Below are positions 48,318 through 59,945 of a stretch of DNA of 64,000 nucleotides, piece after piece; positions within the stretch are counted from its first letter, which is position 1; each line of letters begins with the position of its first letter. The translations under genes and the position numbers were made by a program. Source of the stretch: Rostratula benghalensis (lineage: Eukaryota > Chordata > Aves > Charadriiformes > Rostratulidae). The notes beneath the pieces are model-generated. The model did no database searches, was not told the origin of the DNA, and saw nothing but the letters and a program-made list of their open reading frames with translations. The DNA lies in assembly GCA_013399305.1 (NCBI GenBank), contig VXAI01000303.1, positions 273,689-337,688 of the forward strand. Direction: 5' to 3'.

Positions 48318-50775
48318 TCACACAGGAATGCGTCCAGACCGGTTTTGAATGTCTCCAGAGAAGGAAACCTCTCTGGGCAGCCCGTTCCAGTGTTCTGTTA
48401 CCCTCACCATAAAAAAGTTTTTCCTCATATTTAGGTGGAACCTCTTGTGTTCCAACTTGTACCCATTGCCTCTTGTCCTATCGTTGGCCGTTACTGAAAA
48501 GAGCCTGGCTCCATCCTCCTGACACTCACCCTTTATGTATTTATAAACATTCATGAGGTCACCCCTCAGTCTCCTCTTCTCCAAGCTCAAGAGACCCAGC
48601 TCCCTCAGCCTTTCCTCATGTGGGAGGTGCTCCACTCCCTTCATCATCGTTGTGGCTCTACGCTGGACTCTCTCCAACAGTTCCTTGTCCCTCTGGAACT
48701 GAAGGCCCCAGAACTGGACACAGTATTCCAGATGGGTTCTCACCAGGGCAGAGTAGAGGGGGAGGAGAACTTCTCTTGACCTACTGACCACAGACTTTCT
48801 GATACACCCCAGGATGCCATTGGCCTTCCTGGCCACAAGGGCACAGTGCTGGCTCATGGGCATCCTGCTGTCTACCAGGACCCCCAGGTCCCTTTCCCCA
48901 TCACTGCTCTTCAACAGTACACTTCCCAACTTGTACTGGTACCTGTAGTTGTTCTTGCCCAGATGTAGGACTCTACACTTGTCCTTGTTAAATCTCATTA
49001 AATTTCTCTCTGCGCCCAGCTCTCCAGCCTGTCCAGATCTCTCTGGATGACAGCACGGCCTTCTGGTGTGTCAGCCACTCCTCCCAGTGTGGTGTCATCA
49101 GCAAACTTGCTGATAGTGCATTCTTTTTCCTCATCCAAGTCATTGATGAATATATTAAATAGTACGGTTCCCAGTACTGATTCCTGAGGAACTCTACTAG
49201 GTACAGGCATCCAACTAGACTCCATTGCATTGACCACCACTTTCTGGCTTTGATCCTTCATCCAGTTCATGATTCACCTCACTTCCTGATTCTCCAGGTC
49301 ACATTTCCTCAGTTTAGCAGCGAGGATGCTGTGGGAAACTGTGTCAAATGCTTTACTGAAGTCAAGATAGATGACATCTACGGCTCTACCATCATCCATC
49401 CACTTGGTTATGTCTTCATTAAAGGCTACCAGGTTGGTCAAGCATGACTTCCCCTTGGTGAAGCCATGTTGACTGCCTCTAATGACCCTCTTGTCTTTGA
49501 TACGTCTAGAGATAGTGCCGGGGTAAGTAATTTCATCAACTTTCCAGGGATGGAAGTAAGGCTGACCAATCTATAGTTGCCCTTTTTGAAGACTGGAGTG
49601 ACGTTAGCTCTCCTCAAAAACTCAGGTACTTCTCCTGTTCCCCACAACTTGGCAAAGATGACAGAGAGTGGTCTAGCAATGACTTCAGCCAGCTCCCTCA
49701 GCACCCGCGGGTGCATCCCATCAGGACCCCTGGACTTGTGGACATCCAGGTTGCTCAGCTGGTCCTTAGCCCATTCCTCATCAACCGAGGCAACGTCCTC
49801 CTTTGTCCTGACTCCCTCTGGGGCCTCAGGGGTATGGGACTCTTCAGGGAAGTCAGCAGCAGTATAGACTGAGACAAAGAAGGCATTCAGTAACTCTGCC
49901 TTCTCTGTATCCTCTGTCATCAGGGCACCCGCCTCATTCAACAGTGGGCCTACATTGCCTCTAGCATTACCTTTATCTGCAATGGATTTGAAGAAGCCCT
50001 TTCTGCTGTCCTTGACCCCTCTTATGAGGTTTAATTCTAAGGAGGCCTTAGCTTTCCTTGTTGCCTCCCTACAACCTCTGGCANNNNNNNNNNNNNNNNN
50101 NNNNNNNNNNNNNNNNNNNNNNNNNNNNNNNNNNNNNNNNNNNNNNNNNNNNNNNNNNNNNNNNNNNNNNNNNNNNNNNNNNNNNNNNNNNNNNNNNNNN
50201 NNNNNNNNNNNNNNNNNNNNNNNNNNNNNNNNNNNNNNNNNNNNNNNNNNNNNNNNNNNNNNNNNNNNNNNNNNNNNNNNNNNNNNNNNNNNNNNNNNNN
50301 NNNNNNNNNNNNNNNNNNNNNNNNNNNNNNNNNNNNNNNNNNNNNNNNNNNNNNNNNNNNNNNNNNNNNNNNNNNNNNNNNNNNNNNNNNNNNNNNNNNN
50401 NNNNNNNNNNNNNNNNNNNNNNNNNNNNNNNNNNNNNNNNNNNNNNNNNNNNNNNNNNNNNNNNNNNNNNNNNNNNNNNNNNNNNNNNNNNNNNNNNNNN
50501 NNNNNNNNNNNNNNNNNNNNNNNNNNNNNNNNNNNNNNNNNNNNNNNNNNNNNNNNNNNNNNCAGCTGCGTGAGGAAGTTATCCTCCACAGACTCCAGGA
50601 ACCTTCTGGATTGTTCCCTCTCTGCTGTGTTGTATTCCCAGCAGATGTCTGGGAGGTTAAAGTCCCCCACAAGAACAAAGGCAAGCGACCATGAGATTTC
50701 TCCCAGCTGCTTATAGAAAGCTTCATCCACCTCTCTGCTTTGGGTGGGAGGTCTATAGCAGACTCCTACAGCCAT
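48318..50775 (-). pseudogene. younger CR1 ORF2, nearly continuous endonuclease-RT remnant
   Basis: From N to C on the minus strand: GVCYRPPTQSREVDEAFY, then the intact endonuclease motif in VLVGDFNLPDICWEYN (about 50660-50710). After the gap come KAELLNAFFVSVYTAADFPE, HKSRGPDGMHPRVLRELAEV and SLTSIPGKLMK. A frameshift near 49530 moves the next block, which includes the intact motif A LDFSKAFDTV (about 49340-49371), to another frame. A TGA replaces a Trp codon at 49274-49276. FADD is intact at 49094-49105. A second frameshift near 49003 leads to the 226-codon C-terminal frame (48318-48998) with [20 protein letters not shown] and [20 protein letters not shown]. Both catalytic sites survive, but at least two frameshifts, a stop and the truncation make it non-functional. 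Confidence 0.9.
50084..50562. other. assembly gap, 479 N, inside the younger CR1
   Basis: Left of the gap is the linker (the NLIRGVKDSRKGFFKSIADKG region); right of it is the endonuclease end (EDNFLTQL). The CR1 sequence expected between these blocks is about this length, so the gap size looks realistic. Open frames that run through the N are artefacts. Confidence 1.
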
Positions 50776-50910
50776 ATCGGCTTTATTGACCCTTATCCTA
50801 ATCCAAATGCTCTCTACCCGAGCATCACGATACTTAATTTCATAACAGTCATAACACTCTAACGTACAGGGTCACTCCACCACCTCTCCTTTCCTGTCTG
50901 TCCTTCCTAA

Positions 50911-50916
50911 AGACAG
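50911..50916. repeat. AGACAG, right junction repeat of nested CR1
   Basis: Second copy of the six bases at 48219-48224. It directly precedes the resumption of the older CR1 at 50917 ('tgtcaacagcctcactgaagtcaagg'). Confidence 0.65.
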
Positions 50917-52669
50917 TGTCAACAGCCTCACTGAAGTCAAGGTAGACGACGTCCACCACCCTCCCCTCATCTATCCATCCAGTCATGTCACCATAGAAGA
51001 CTATTACATTATTCAGATGTTATTTTCCCCGGGTGAATGTGTTGACTACTTTGGACAGCTTTCTTTTCCTCCAGGTGCTTTGAGATGATGCCCAGAATGA
51101 ATCATTCTATCATCTTTCCAGGGATGGAGGTGAAGGTGACCAGTCTGTAGTTTCCTGGGTCCTCCTTGCCCTCTTTGAGGACTAGGATGACACTGGCTTT
51201 CCTCCAGTCCTCAGACACCTCACGACCTTTCAAAGATGATGGAGCATGGACCAGAAATTCCTTCTGCCAGCTCCCTCAGCCCTCATGGGTGCGTGCCATC
51301 GGAACTCTTGGACTTGTGGATATCCAGTGTACTTAACTGTTCTCTTACTTGATCTTCCTCAAGCAAGAGGAAGTCTTCTTCTGTCCAGACTTTCTCTGTT
51401 TCTACCAAAGTGCAAGCTTGAGGACTGAGGACTTGCCTGAGCAGTGAAGACTGAAGCAGAAGCATTCAGCAATTCCACCTTCTTGGCATCCTCTGGCATT
51501 CATCTCATTCAACAGGAGACCACATTTTCTCTTGTTTTCTTTTTGCCTCCAATATACTTGAAAAAACCTTTCTTGTTGACTTTGACTTTATTCTTCCACC
51601 TGAGATTTTTCAGAATCTCCCTGCTCAGCCATGCAGGTTTTCTGCTTCCCTTGCTTGATTTCTTGCTCTTAGGGTTGCACTAATCCTGAGCTTGGAGAAA
51701 GAGATATGTGAATATTGTCCAGCTCTTTTGAGCTCCACTACCTTCCAGAACCCTAACCCATGAGATTTCCCCAAGAATTTTCTTGAAGAGGCTGGAATTA
51801 GCCCTCCTGAAATCCAAGTCAGTCATACTTCTTGCTTTCTGCATATTCCCCACGATCCTGAACTTTATCTTTTCATGATCACTGCAGCCAAGGTTGTTTC
51901 CAACCTTAATGTCCTTCACCCGTCCCTCTTTGTTTGTCAGTAGCTGGCCCAGTAGTAGACCTCTCCTTGTTGGTTCCTCCACCACCTGAGCCAAGAACTT
52001 GTCATCAATACACTGGAGGAACCTCCTGGACTCTAGCTGTGTAACCTTCCCAACAGATATCAAGGTGATTGAAATATCCCACAAGAACCAATGTCTGTGA
52101 TTGAGAGGCTACTTGGAGCTGACAGTAAAAGGCCTCATCAGCTTCCCCACCCTGATCAAGTGGCCTGTAATAAACTCCCACAACAGTGTCCCTCATATTG
52201 GCCTGTCCCTTAAGCCTTACCCACAAGGTCTCAATTCTTTCCTCATCTGCCCCCAGGGAGGGCTTTAGGGACATCTCATTCTCTATCCAATCCGTACCAT
52301 AGAAGACAACATCTCTGCTCCCTCTTCTTCGCCTGTCCCTTCTGAACAGCTGTAGCCCTCAATAGCCGCATTCCAGTCGTAGAATTCATCCCTTCAGGTT
52401 TCAGTGATGGCCACTATGTCATAGCTTTCCAGCCACATGGTAGCTTCCAGCTCCTTATGTTTGTTGCCCATGCTGTGTGCATTTGTGTAGAGGCACTTCA
52501 GCTGGGCTGTTGGCTGTGCCACCTTCCTAGGGGAACACCCCTTGAGGCATCTCACAGGTGTTTCTCTGTTGACTTCAGCTACCTCAGGAGCTGCTGGTTC
52601 ATCTCCATAAGACTCTGACTGTAGTGCGGCGTCAGCAGACTTCCTCAGGCTGAAGGCCCTTACTAGCAC
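50917..52669 (-). pseudogene. older CR1 ORF2, endonuclease and RT N-terminal remnant
   Basis: From N to C on the minus strand: LKCLYTNAHSMGNKHKELEA and YDIVAITET (52394-52669), where the Glu of ITET is present but the usual following Trp codon is a stop. Next come ETLWVRLKGQANMRDTVVGV and LVLVGYFNHLDICWEGYTARV (52005-52274). GDFN has become GYFN at about 52068-52079, which removes a catalytic aspartate of the endonuclease. Then QVVEEPTRRGLLLGQLLTNK and IKFRIVGNMQ (51680-52084), and a linker-RT block REQLSTLDIHKSKSSDGTHP (51283-51465). Each block lies in its own frame, so several indels have accumulated. Confidence 0.88.
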
Positions 52670-52800
52670 CTCATACCACTAAGCCTGATGAGATACCTCA
52701 CAGCTTGTCGCAGACAAGCCTGATATTATTACCTGCCTTCCCCTTCATGTCTAGTTTAAAGTCCTGTCAATCAGCCCTGTTATGCCATTAGTAATTTACC
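50917..52800 (-). mobile_element. older CR1 LINE, 5' half of the split copy
   Basis: Resumes at RT motif A exactly where the 3' half stops. It continues in reverse through the RT N-terminus ('gaggtgaaggtgaccagtctgtagtttcctggg'), the linker, the whole endonuclease and the ORF2 start. It fades near 52800 in a block ('ttcatgtctagtttaaagtcctgtcaat') that I place in the ORF1-ORF2 junction. This makes the older copy one of the least truncated of the window, reaching past the ORF2 N-terminus. Confidence 0.92.
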
Positions 52801-55800
52801 TGTCTGAAAAGGGAGAAGAAAATAATTCCTCGTGCAGTATCTACTATTCCCAAAGTGCCATCAAAATACATTAATATCAATAAAAATACAATTATATTTT
52901 ATCTGTTTGTAATTGCTGGTGGACAGGAAACTACAAGACACTGCATGAAATCAGCTTCCTAATATTTTCTGTTGCTCATTAATTCTTTTTAGAAAAAAAG
53001 TTTTAAATCATCTTTCATATGTAAACTTAAATTTAGCTGTTATTCAGCCATAGTGATATACTTGCCTAGTTTATTTGAACCCTGTTTTTTCCCTTGAATG
53101 TGAGAGCATGCCCAGTGGTAGAGCCTGGTCCTTAGAGCACATATCCTTTTTGACATGCACTCTCAGAGTTCAAGGAGGATGTTTCTTTTGTATGACTGCA
53201 AACTGTGCATGATTTTTTATCACACTTTTTTGCAGTTATGTCAATTATTAAACATAAAATCATAGAATATATCTCGAGTTGGAAGGACAGGATTCTTAAT
53301 GGTATGGAAAAATTGTCTACATGGATGGTTGCAGAGACCAGCAACTTGAACCATACAGAAGACCTGCCTGACAGCTCTCATATTTTAGTCACTGATAAAA
53401 TGAACAAGATGCACACACAGGAATCAGTTGAGAATTTCTGTTGCAAATCTTGCTCTAAAAGGCCACAAATTAGTATTTAGTTTCATAATATGGCATGAAT
53501 CATATGTAAGAGTAGTGTAAAGTTTAGTTTTATTGATCTTCTGAAATTATAGACTATGTTTTTAACACGGGACTCAGGAACAATGAAGTATATCTGATAT
53601 CTGTCTTTATGAATTAATCGAAAACATTCCTTCTGCTACAGATTGCGAAAACGGAGACCAGGAGGCCTATGTATTTATATAAATCATCAAATGCTGTAAC
53701 ATTTTTTTTAATTTCCCGGGGGATCGTATTTCTATATGAGACTATTAATATTTGTGAAGCTTTATGTTAAAAACAATAACATAATTATCAGCTAATATCT
53801 TTACACATTTCATGCAAGTAGCATACACATAGCTTCTTTTCATCAAAAAAGATGTGGTAACTAATAAATATTTTTAAAAAGTGAAAGTCAATGGGACAGT
53901 TCTCCTGTCCTTTCAAAGGAAATTTTGTCTAAACCATTTCTCCAAAACCTTGGAGGGTATTATTCTGCACTATGAGGGACAATATACAACATATTTCTAT
54001 TGTCTTCAGCTGAGTCTCTACCAACAAATTAATAACCTAGATCAGCTCTTAAACCATTTTCAAAGCTCTGACATATAGTTATCTTGCTAGTAGAATAAAT
54101 GCTCTTGCTAATAGAAGTTTCTAACCATGAGTTTTTCCAGCCACTGTGGTCCAGGATTTGCTTTCCAAACACAAGGCTTTCAATTTATTCTGTAACTTAA
54201 CTCTTTTTTCACTTTCCTAGAAATATGATAACACTCTTTTAATATGAATGAGATTCAGTGTTAGAACTAATGATTTTATTTTATCCCCATATATTAATTT
54301 TGTCAGGATTTGTTTGCTTGGTTTGGAATAATGTATCTAAATATTATTTATGATTAGCCTCGGTTTATTTTGTTTATTATTTATCTATCATTTTTCTTTC
54401 AATGATATAGAATATTTATAGAAGTTATTTAAACTGTATGTTATTTCTGGTCTCCTTTGAACATGATGCAACAAAAGTAAAAAAAAAGATAAGTTACTTG
54501 GGTCAATGAGAATTATATTAATCATCTACCGTTGTGAGAATTTTCCCAACAAACAAAGGAACAATGCATTTGTTTGGGGATAATTTTCACCATTGATCTC
54601 AGCCAAAAATAGACTACCTGAAGCAAAACACTACAACAGAATTGGAAAATGCTGTTATTGAGGTTTTAATCCCCTCTTCTGGACTAATAAAACTTTAAAT
54701 AAGTACTTATACTGCATTGACCCTTAATTCGGCACATTCCTATAATATTTTGTCCTTTTGTTTTAAAAAAAAAAAATTTGCTACTAATTTTTACCTCAAT
54801 GCAAACCAACTTGTATTAATACTTTGAAACAGGACTAAATGTGTCACACTAGCAAACAACTTATGAAAATGAAAGTATGTATCTGCCCTTTTCCTTCCAC
54901 CTTTAATTTAAGAAAAGCCTCAAAAAACCCATTTGCCTTGCAATAGTTCTGTTTTGCAAGAAGTAATATCCATATGTGCAAGATAGTGTTGCTCTGAATG
55001 TATCAACAACCAGCTAAAAGAATTGCTAGCTTTCTGTGAAACTGAACATACAAAATAAATTGAAAATTTTGAAAAAGCTGCATAGTACAGGTATGAAAAT
55101 GTGATAAGCACATTCCACCACTGCATGCCAAAATATTTGATAGAAGGCTATGTAACATTAGTGAAAATAATTTCTTCAAGATATTATAGCACACTAGCAG
55201 CCATTCCAGTAGTAGAATCTAGGTTACTACCACAGTCAAATGCTCCCCAAATTATTCCATATTCTCAGAAATAAATTTAGAAAACTCCAATCATTTTCTA
55301 AGCTCCTGAAAATTTCTCAGCAATATCCTACTCCTTATTAAATTGAAAAAAAAAAAAAAAGTAGACATTAAAGCTTAGATTTACTGTAACTAGCTTTTAA
55401 GTAGCGTCATTGATTTTATATAAATGCAGAGAAAAAAATAATGACATACATAAAAGAGCTACATTAAGCAGTCACTGACTTAACACATAATAGTGCAGTT
55501 TTAAGGTTAAAAATCCTTTCATGTTTAATGGTTATTTTACAACACACATGTTTTGGTTTTGATTTTGTTTCTTTTTCTGAATATGATACAAGATATGCAA
55601 TACTTGCCCCATGATTCACTGAACTTTGAGCTACCTGTTACCTAAACAGAGAAATGTGCTTGCTTCAAATGAGCTTACCAATGATGAGTACAGCAAAACT
55701 TCACATACTGGACTTCTGACCTTTTATCAACAATCAAGCCCTGCTATGAAAAAGCTGTATTTCCTCAAGCTTCAGGCCAGACCCTTAGCAATAGTTTAGC

Positions 55801-57910
55801 TGAAAGTTTTCCTAGTTACAAAAGAAATAAGAAAAAGGAGTGAAATGGAAGTAGGAATTTGCTGTTCATCCACCTGAGGCATGGAGGACTTTGAATCATA
55901 AAAAAACACTCCTTAGCCTTTTATATCCCCCCAGAATCTATCACCCACTGAAAAGTTTCTTTTCAAAAAAGTGGATTAAATTTATTGATCTGTGAGCTGA
56001 CTTTCCATCATGAATTAAGACACTAGTGGTTCCTTTCTAACTAAAAAAGTGCATCAACAGATTGTTTGGAAATAATAAAAAATAAATAATAAAAAAAAGT
56101 ATTTCCATTATAGAAACCGATTATTTTGTGCATTAAAGAGCTTCACATAAAAAACCCCCTAAAATCTGCTAAATGGATGTATTTTTCTCCCTGAAGAAAA
56201 AAATAATTCTTCCATTAGAAAAAATAATTGCAATAATGGCACTAGCTTTTTTGGATTTATGAGAGTTTTTTCAGCTCAGAGAATCCTCAAGAATTACAAA
56301 TTAAAAATAACCTCACCTATGCCATCTTCCTGTCACTGTTTTGGGAATGGATTAACATCCTTCATTCTGATGGTGGAAGCCATCTACTTGGCAGAAACAC
56401 CTATGAAAGCAAGAAGGAAATAATTATTTCTCTTACATCATGAATCCAGGGCACCCTATCTGGCTCTCATTCATGAAGAGGAGCTTTGAATTTTTTTAAT
56501 TTTTTTGAGCAAAATGTTTTCTTCTTTCTAATATTGTATTTTTACTATATTTACATAGTTACAATAAAGTTGAATAGAAATCACTGTAGGAGGAAGGCAA
56601 CAGATGCCCTGAATGTAATATTTACTTTAATTTTTTCCCAGTATTTTGTAGAACATAAATTCACTGAAGTAATTCAGGTAGGCTTGGTTTGTCAGCTTTA
56701 TCAAATAATCATTGCAATCAATTAACACTTTGGAGACTTTGCTTATTAACACCTAATTCCATAGCATTAAAATTAATTCATCTACTCCTTGTTTCCCTTT
56801 GCTGCAGTCTTCAAATTTTGCCCTCAGATCCTCTTTTTAATATACACCTCTCTTTTCCAAAACCCAGTACCCTGTGCCAAAAATAAACAAAGACTTTACA
56901 ATATACTAAATAGACACACAGACTGTTTATGGCTCTTGTAAAAGTATTAGCCAAGGAATATCAGACATAAAAATCTTCATAGGTGACCTGAGGTTAGCAA
57001 TGTGTTTTATTCATAACTTTTTTCATGTTAACATACAATACAGGGAAAGCATAGCTTTTTCAAGGTATTTTAATGCTGACTTTTAAATTCAGTTTAAAAC
57101 TCTCAGATAAGTTATCAAAAAGATGTCTGAACTATACACAACTGTAAGAACTAAATTAATTATGTAAAAATTAAAACTTAATATTTTATATTTTTATATT
57201 TGGTTTTCAGAAACAATAAACAAACAAATTTTTGGAGAACTGCTTACAAATACATATAGTTTATAACTTATGGAATTTATAAATAGCAATATCCATGACA
57301 AAAATATGACTGAATGAGCTCCAATTGCTCTGTCAGGGAATATAACGAAAATGCAACCCAAACTGTCTAGCACAAATCCAAATGTAAGCACTGAGTGTCA
57401 CATTGGAACTCATAAGACAAGACTCAAATCAACCCCATTTCTTCCAACAATATAAAGACTTATCCCACCACAATTATTTATTGCATATTTGACAAGCTTC
57501 TGGAAACAAAAGCACTGACAGTTCATAACTACAGCTAATAGCTTTAAACAAATTATCTTCGCTTTAACACTAATCCAAAATCTCAGTAATCCAAAGTCAT
57601 CTTGATATCATTCCAGTACCATGTTGTGCAATTCTTAATAAATGTTCCCACCTTTTATTTTCTTGAGCTGTCAGCACCATTATTGATACAATTTATCAAT
57701 TTTAAATGTTTGTGGGTAATTGTTTTCATTTTTTTCCCCCGACACCTTATCATTAAACAGGTATTTAATCCATCATCACATTTCCTGAAATATGCCTTGT
57801 CTAAACTGCTGATATATTGCTGGAGGCACCCGTTGTGAAGAAAGTCCATTGGTCTCACAGTCTATGGAAGTTTCTAGTTAGCTTATTGCAAACCCAGCCC
57901 TAACATTTAA
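52801..57910. other. unique AT-rich sequence, no recognised gene
   Basis: About 5.1 kb. Apart from the short CR1 tail at 53258-53292, nothing is recognised. Poly(A) runs lie at 54765-54777 and 55347-55361. Open frames are under 95 codons. No CpG-rich or exon-like stretch stands out. Confidence 0.6.
53258..53292 (-). mobile_element. CR1 LINE tail fragment, 35 bp
   Basis: 'aaatcatagaatatatctcgagttggaaggac' matches the usual last bases of CR1 on the minus strand (atcatagaat-atctcgagttggaaggga). No more of the element follows, so it is a strongly 5'-truncated insertion or a relic. Confidence 0.7.
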
Positions 57911-58393
57911 AATCACAGAATTATAGGGGGTTGGAAGGGACCTCTGGAGATCATCTAGTTCAACCTTGCTGACAAAGCAGGTCCTCACAGAGCAGGTTGC
58001 ACAGAAATGTGTCTAGGTGGGTCTTGAATGTCTTGTTTGAATGAGACAGAGACCACCTCTCTGGTCAGCCTGTTCCAGTGCTCTGCCAGCCCTGAAGTGA
58101 AGGAGTTCCTCCTCATGTTTATGCCCATATTTGTCCATATTTGTCCAAGTTTGTGCCCATTTCCTCTTGTCCTGTCACTGAGCTCAACTGAAAAGAGACT
58201 GGCCCCATCCTCTTGACACATACCCTTTAAGTATTTTATGTGTTGATCAGATCTCCCTCAGCCTTCTCTTCTCCAGACTAAAAAGACCCAAGTCACCCAA
58301 CCTTTCCTCATAAGAGATATGCTCCAGGCCTCTAATCATCTTTGTGGTCCTCTGCTGTACATTCTCCAGCAGTTTCCCATCCTTCATAAACTA
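57911..58393 (-). mobile_element. CR1 LINE, 0.5-kb 3' end copy
   Basis: Starts 'aatcacagaattataggggg' and 'ttggaagggacctctggagatc'. ORF2 C-terminal sequence is read in reverse to about 58393 ('ctccagcagtttcccatccttc'). A frame at 57985-58221 preserves [22 protein letters not shown] and [18 protein letters not shown] short internal tandem duplication (TTTGTCCATA twice, 58129-58150) repeats a few codons. Same subfamily as the older CR1 at 47137. Confidence 0.93.
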
Positions 58394-58926
58394 CTATAAG
58401 GCTTGTACATTAAAGGAGGATGCTGGCATCTGTCCAGGAAAAGTGTCTGCTAAGGACAACATTAGTATTACCAAATAGTCTGACACAAACTGGATTAAGA
58501 TGCTCTCATTCAAGCCTGTTTGCAACTGCTGCTACAGTACCATAGTTACCCTGAATTTGTTTTTTTTCCTCTGGGCCGGGCAACCAGTCACTATCCCACA
58601 CTTTTAATGAGATTTGGTAAAAATAAAATTTAAAAAAAATGAGGAAAATTAAATAATTAATGCTGATCTCTGAATCAAGAGAGAACAAAACCCTGTGTTT
58701 CTAGTGTTTTGCAGGCTCCACATGGATGGACGCTAATAAAATCTTTTCTAGAGCCATTTTAATTGGTGTGCTCTTCTCTACTCTCCAACAGAACTGATAT
58801 GATCCTTCTCCCACAGTCTTCTTTCTCACAGTTTAAACAAAAATGTTCTTCTTTTTGTGCTGGGCTTTCTATTAATTTATTTTATATTGTTCTTACTTCT
58901 TCCTTCATATGCTTCTCCCTTTGACC
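58394..58926. other. unique sequence between two CR1 pieces
   Basis: About 530 bp of AT-rich sequence with no recognised feature. Confidence 0.6.
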
Positions 58927-59003
58927 ATCCTGATCTAGTTGGGGGGTTGGAACTAGGTGATCTTTATGGTTCCTTTCAACCCAAACAGTTCTGTGATTCT
59001 ATG
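58927..59003 (+). mobile_element. CR1 LINE tail fragment, plus strand
   Basis: 'ctagttggggggttggaactaggtgatctttatggttcctttcaacccaaacag' followed by the tail TTCTGTGATTCTATG. Only the last 77 bp of the element are present. Opposite orientation to the copy that ends 534 bp to the left. Confidence 0.88.
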
Positions 59004-59614
59004 TACTTTTTCATCACAGTGCTTTTGAATGTACTGGTTCACATACTGCTATTCATGCAGATGCTACAGGTTGGTTGGAAATAAATGTCTTCTTCAGAAA
59101 CTTTTTTCTAGACAGAAACTTAGCAGACCCAAAGACATTGGTTTAAGTCCATTGCCATACAAGGCCAGTTAAAACTGGGAAATAGTATTGGTATCCCTAA
59201 ATTACTCATTTAAAAATCTGTGTACTTTATGTTTGACTATGTCCTATACAAGGGCACAGAATCACTTATTTTGTATATCGATATTTTCTACCTTATATAA
59301 TAATAAAATAATTGGAAAGGTAAAATCTTCTTTACTGTGATTATTTAGAGTGTTGTGAAGTGAATAAATCTAACCCAATTCAAAACATTGATTTTTACAC
59401 CTTCATAACTTGCTAGTATTCCAAGAAGAAACCTCGGGGGGTTTTAACCTCCCCAAATCCCTAATCTTTCATATGAAGTTATTTTAAAAACACCTCAATA
59501 ATCGAACACCATATGTACACCTGTTGTCCAGAAACAGATCAAAATGGAAGATCTCTTTCTGCTACAGAAATCAGTGGAATTCTGTGATTCTGTAGTTCTG
59601 CTGGTAGCTAGGAC
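59004..59614. other. unique AT-rich sequence
   Basis: About 600 bp with nothing recognised. A TTCTGTGATTCTG at 59580-59592 resembles a CR1 tail but has no element attached. Confidence 0.6.
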
Positions 59615-59945
59615 CATGCAGCCACTCATACAGTTCTTCCCCTTCCTCCTTCGTCTGCTGGCTTTATATATTGAGGAAGACATCATAAGGTATAAAAGAT
59701 CCCTTTGTGTCATATGGGACCAGCTGTCCCATCTGTGTGGGAAAACTCTTGTGCACCCCAGCCTGCGCAGTGGTGGGGTGGTGTGAGGGGCAGGAAAGGC
59801 CTTGAAAGCTTAGCAACAACCATTAACATCAATGCACCATCAACACCTCTCTCATCCCAAATCCAAAACATAGCCCCACACCTGCTGCTAATAAGAAAGT
59901 TAACTCCATCCCAAGTGAAACCACTGCAAATTCTTATCAGCTTCC
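59615..59945 (-). mobile_element. diverged avian endogenous retrovirus LTR fragment
   Basis: Minus-strand relative of the LTR at 32330-32910. It shows 'gttaactttcttattagcag' at the right, then 'tggggctatgttttggatttg', 'caaggcctttcctgcccctcac', 'gtgcac-aagag', 'gggacagctgg', and a clear TATATAAAGC TATA box (complement of 59661-59670). It is shortened in the middle compared with the first LTR and diverged at several blocks, so a related subfamily is likely. The part beyond the TATA box is recognisable for only about 50 bp. No internal retroviral sequence lies nearby. Ends are approximate. Confidence 0.7.
59661..59670 (-). promoter_or_regulatory. LTR TATA box
   Basis: On the minus strand the bases read TATATAAAGC, at the position where this LTR family carries its TATA box just after the 'tgatgtc' block. 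Whether the relic still drives transcription is unknown; no transcribed unit is visible to its left. Confidence 0.5.

Larger units (their letters stand above)
48225..50910 (-). mobile_element. younger CR1 LINE inserted inside the older CR1
   Basis: The tail 'aatcacagaatcagagaacatc' and 'attggaagggaccttgaaagatc' begin at 48225. The copy then reads ORF2 in reverse through the C-terminus, RT and linker, then a 479-base gap, and ends in the endonuclease domain at 50910, where it is 5'-truncated. It is the longest and best preserved copy of the window. It sits in the same orientation as its host element, with AGACAG on both sides. Nesting proves that it is the later insertion. Confidence 0.93.

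Noticed and set aside
49955..50716. plus-strand frames of 171-253 codons over the gap
   Set aside because: They exist mainly because N runs contain no stops; the real bases are antisense CR1.
49438..50775. 445-codon minus-strand frame as an intact gene
   Set aside because: More than 150 codons are N from the assembly gap. The rest is CR1 ORF2 ending at a frameshift, so it is listed as a pseudogene.
59576..59606. CR1 tail (TTCTGTGATTCTG)
   Set aside because: No adjoining CR1 3' UTR block on either side; too short to call.
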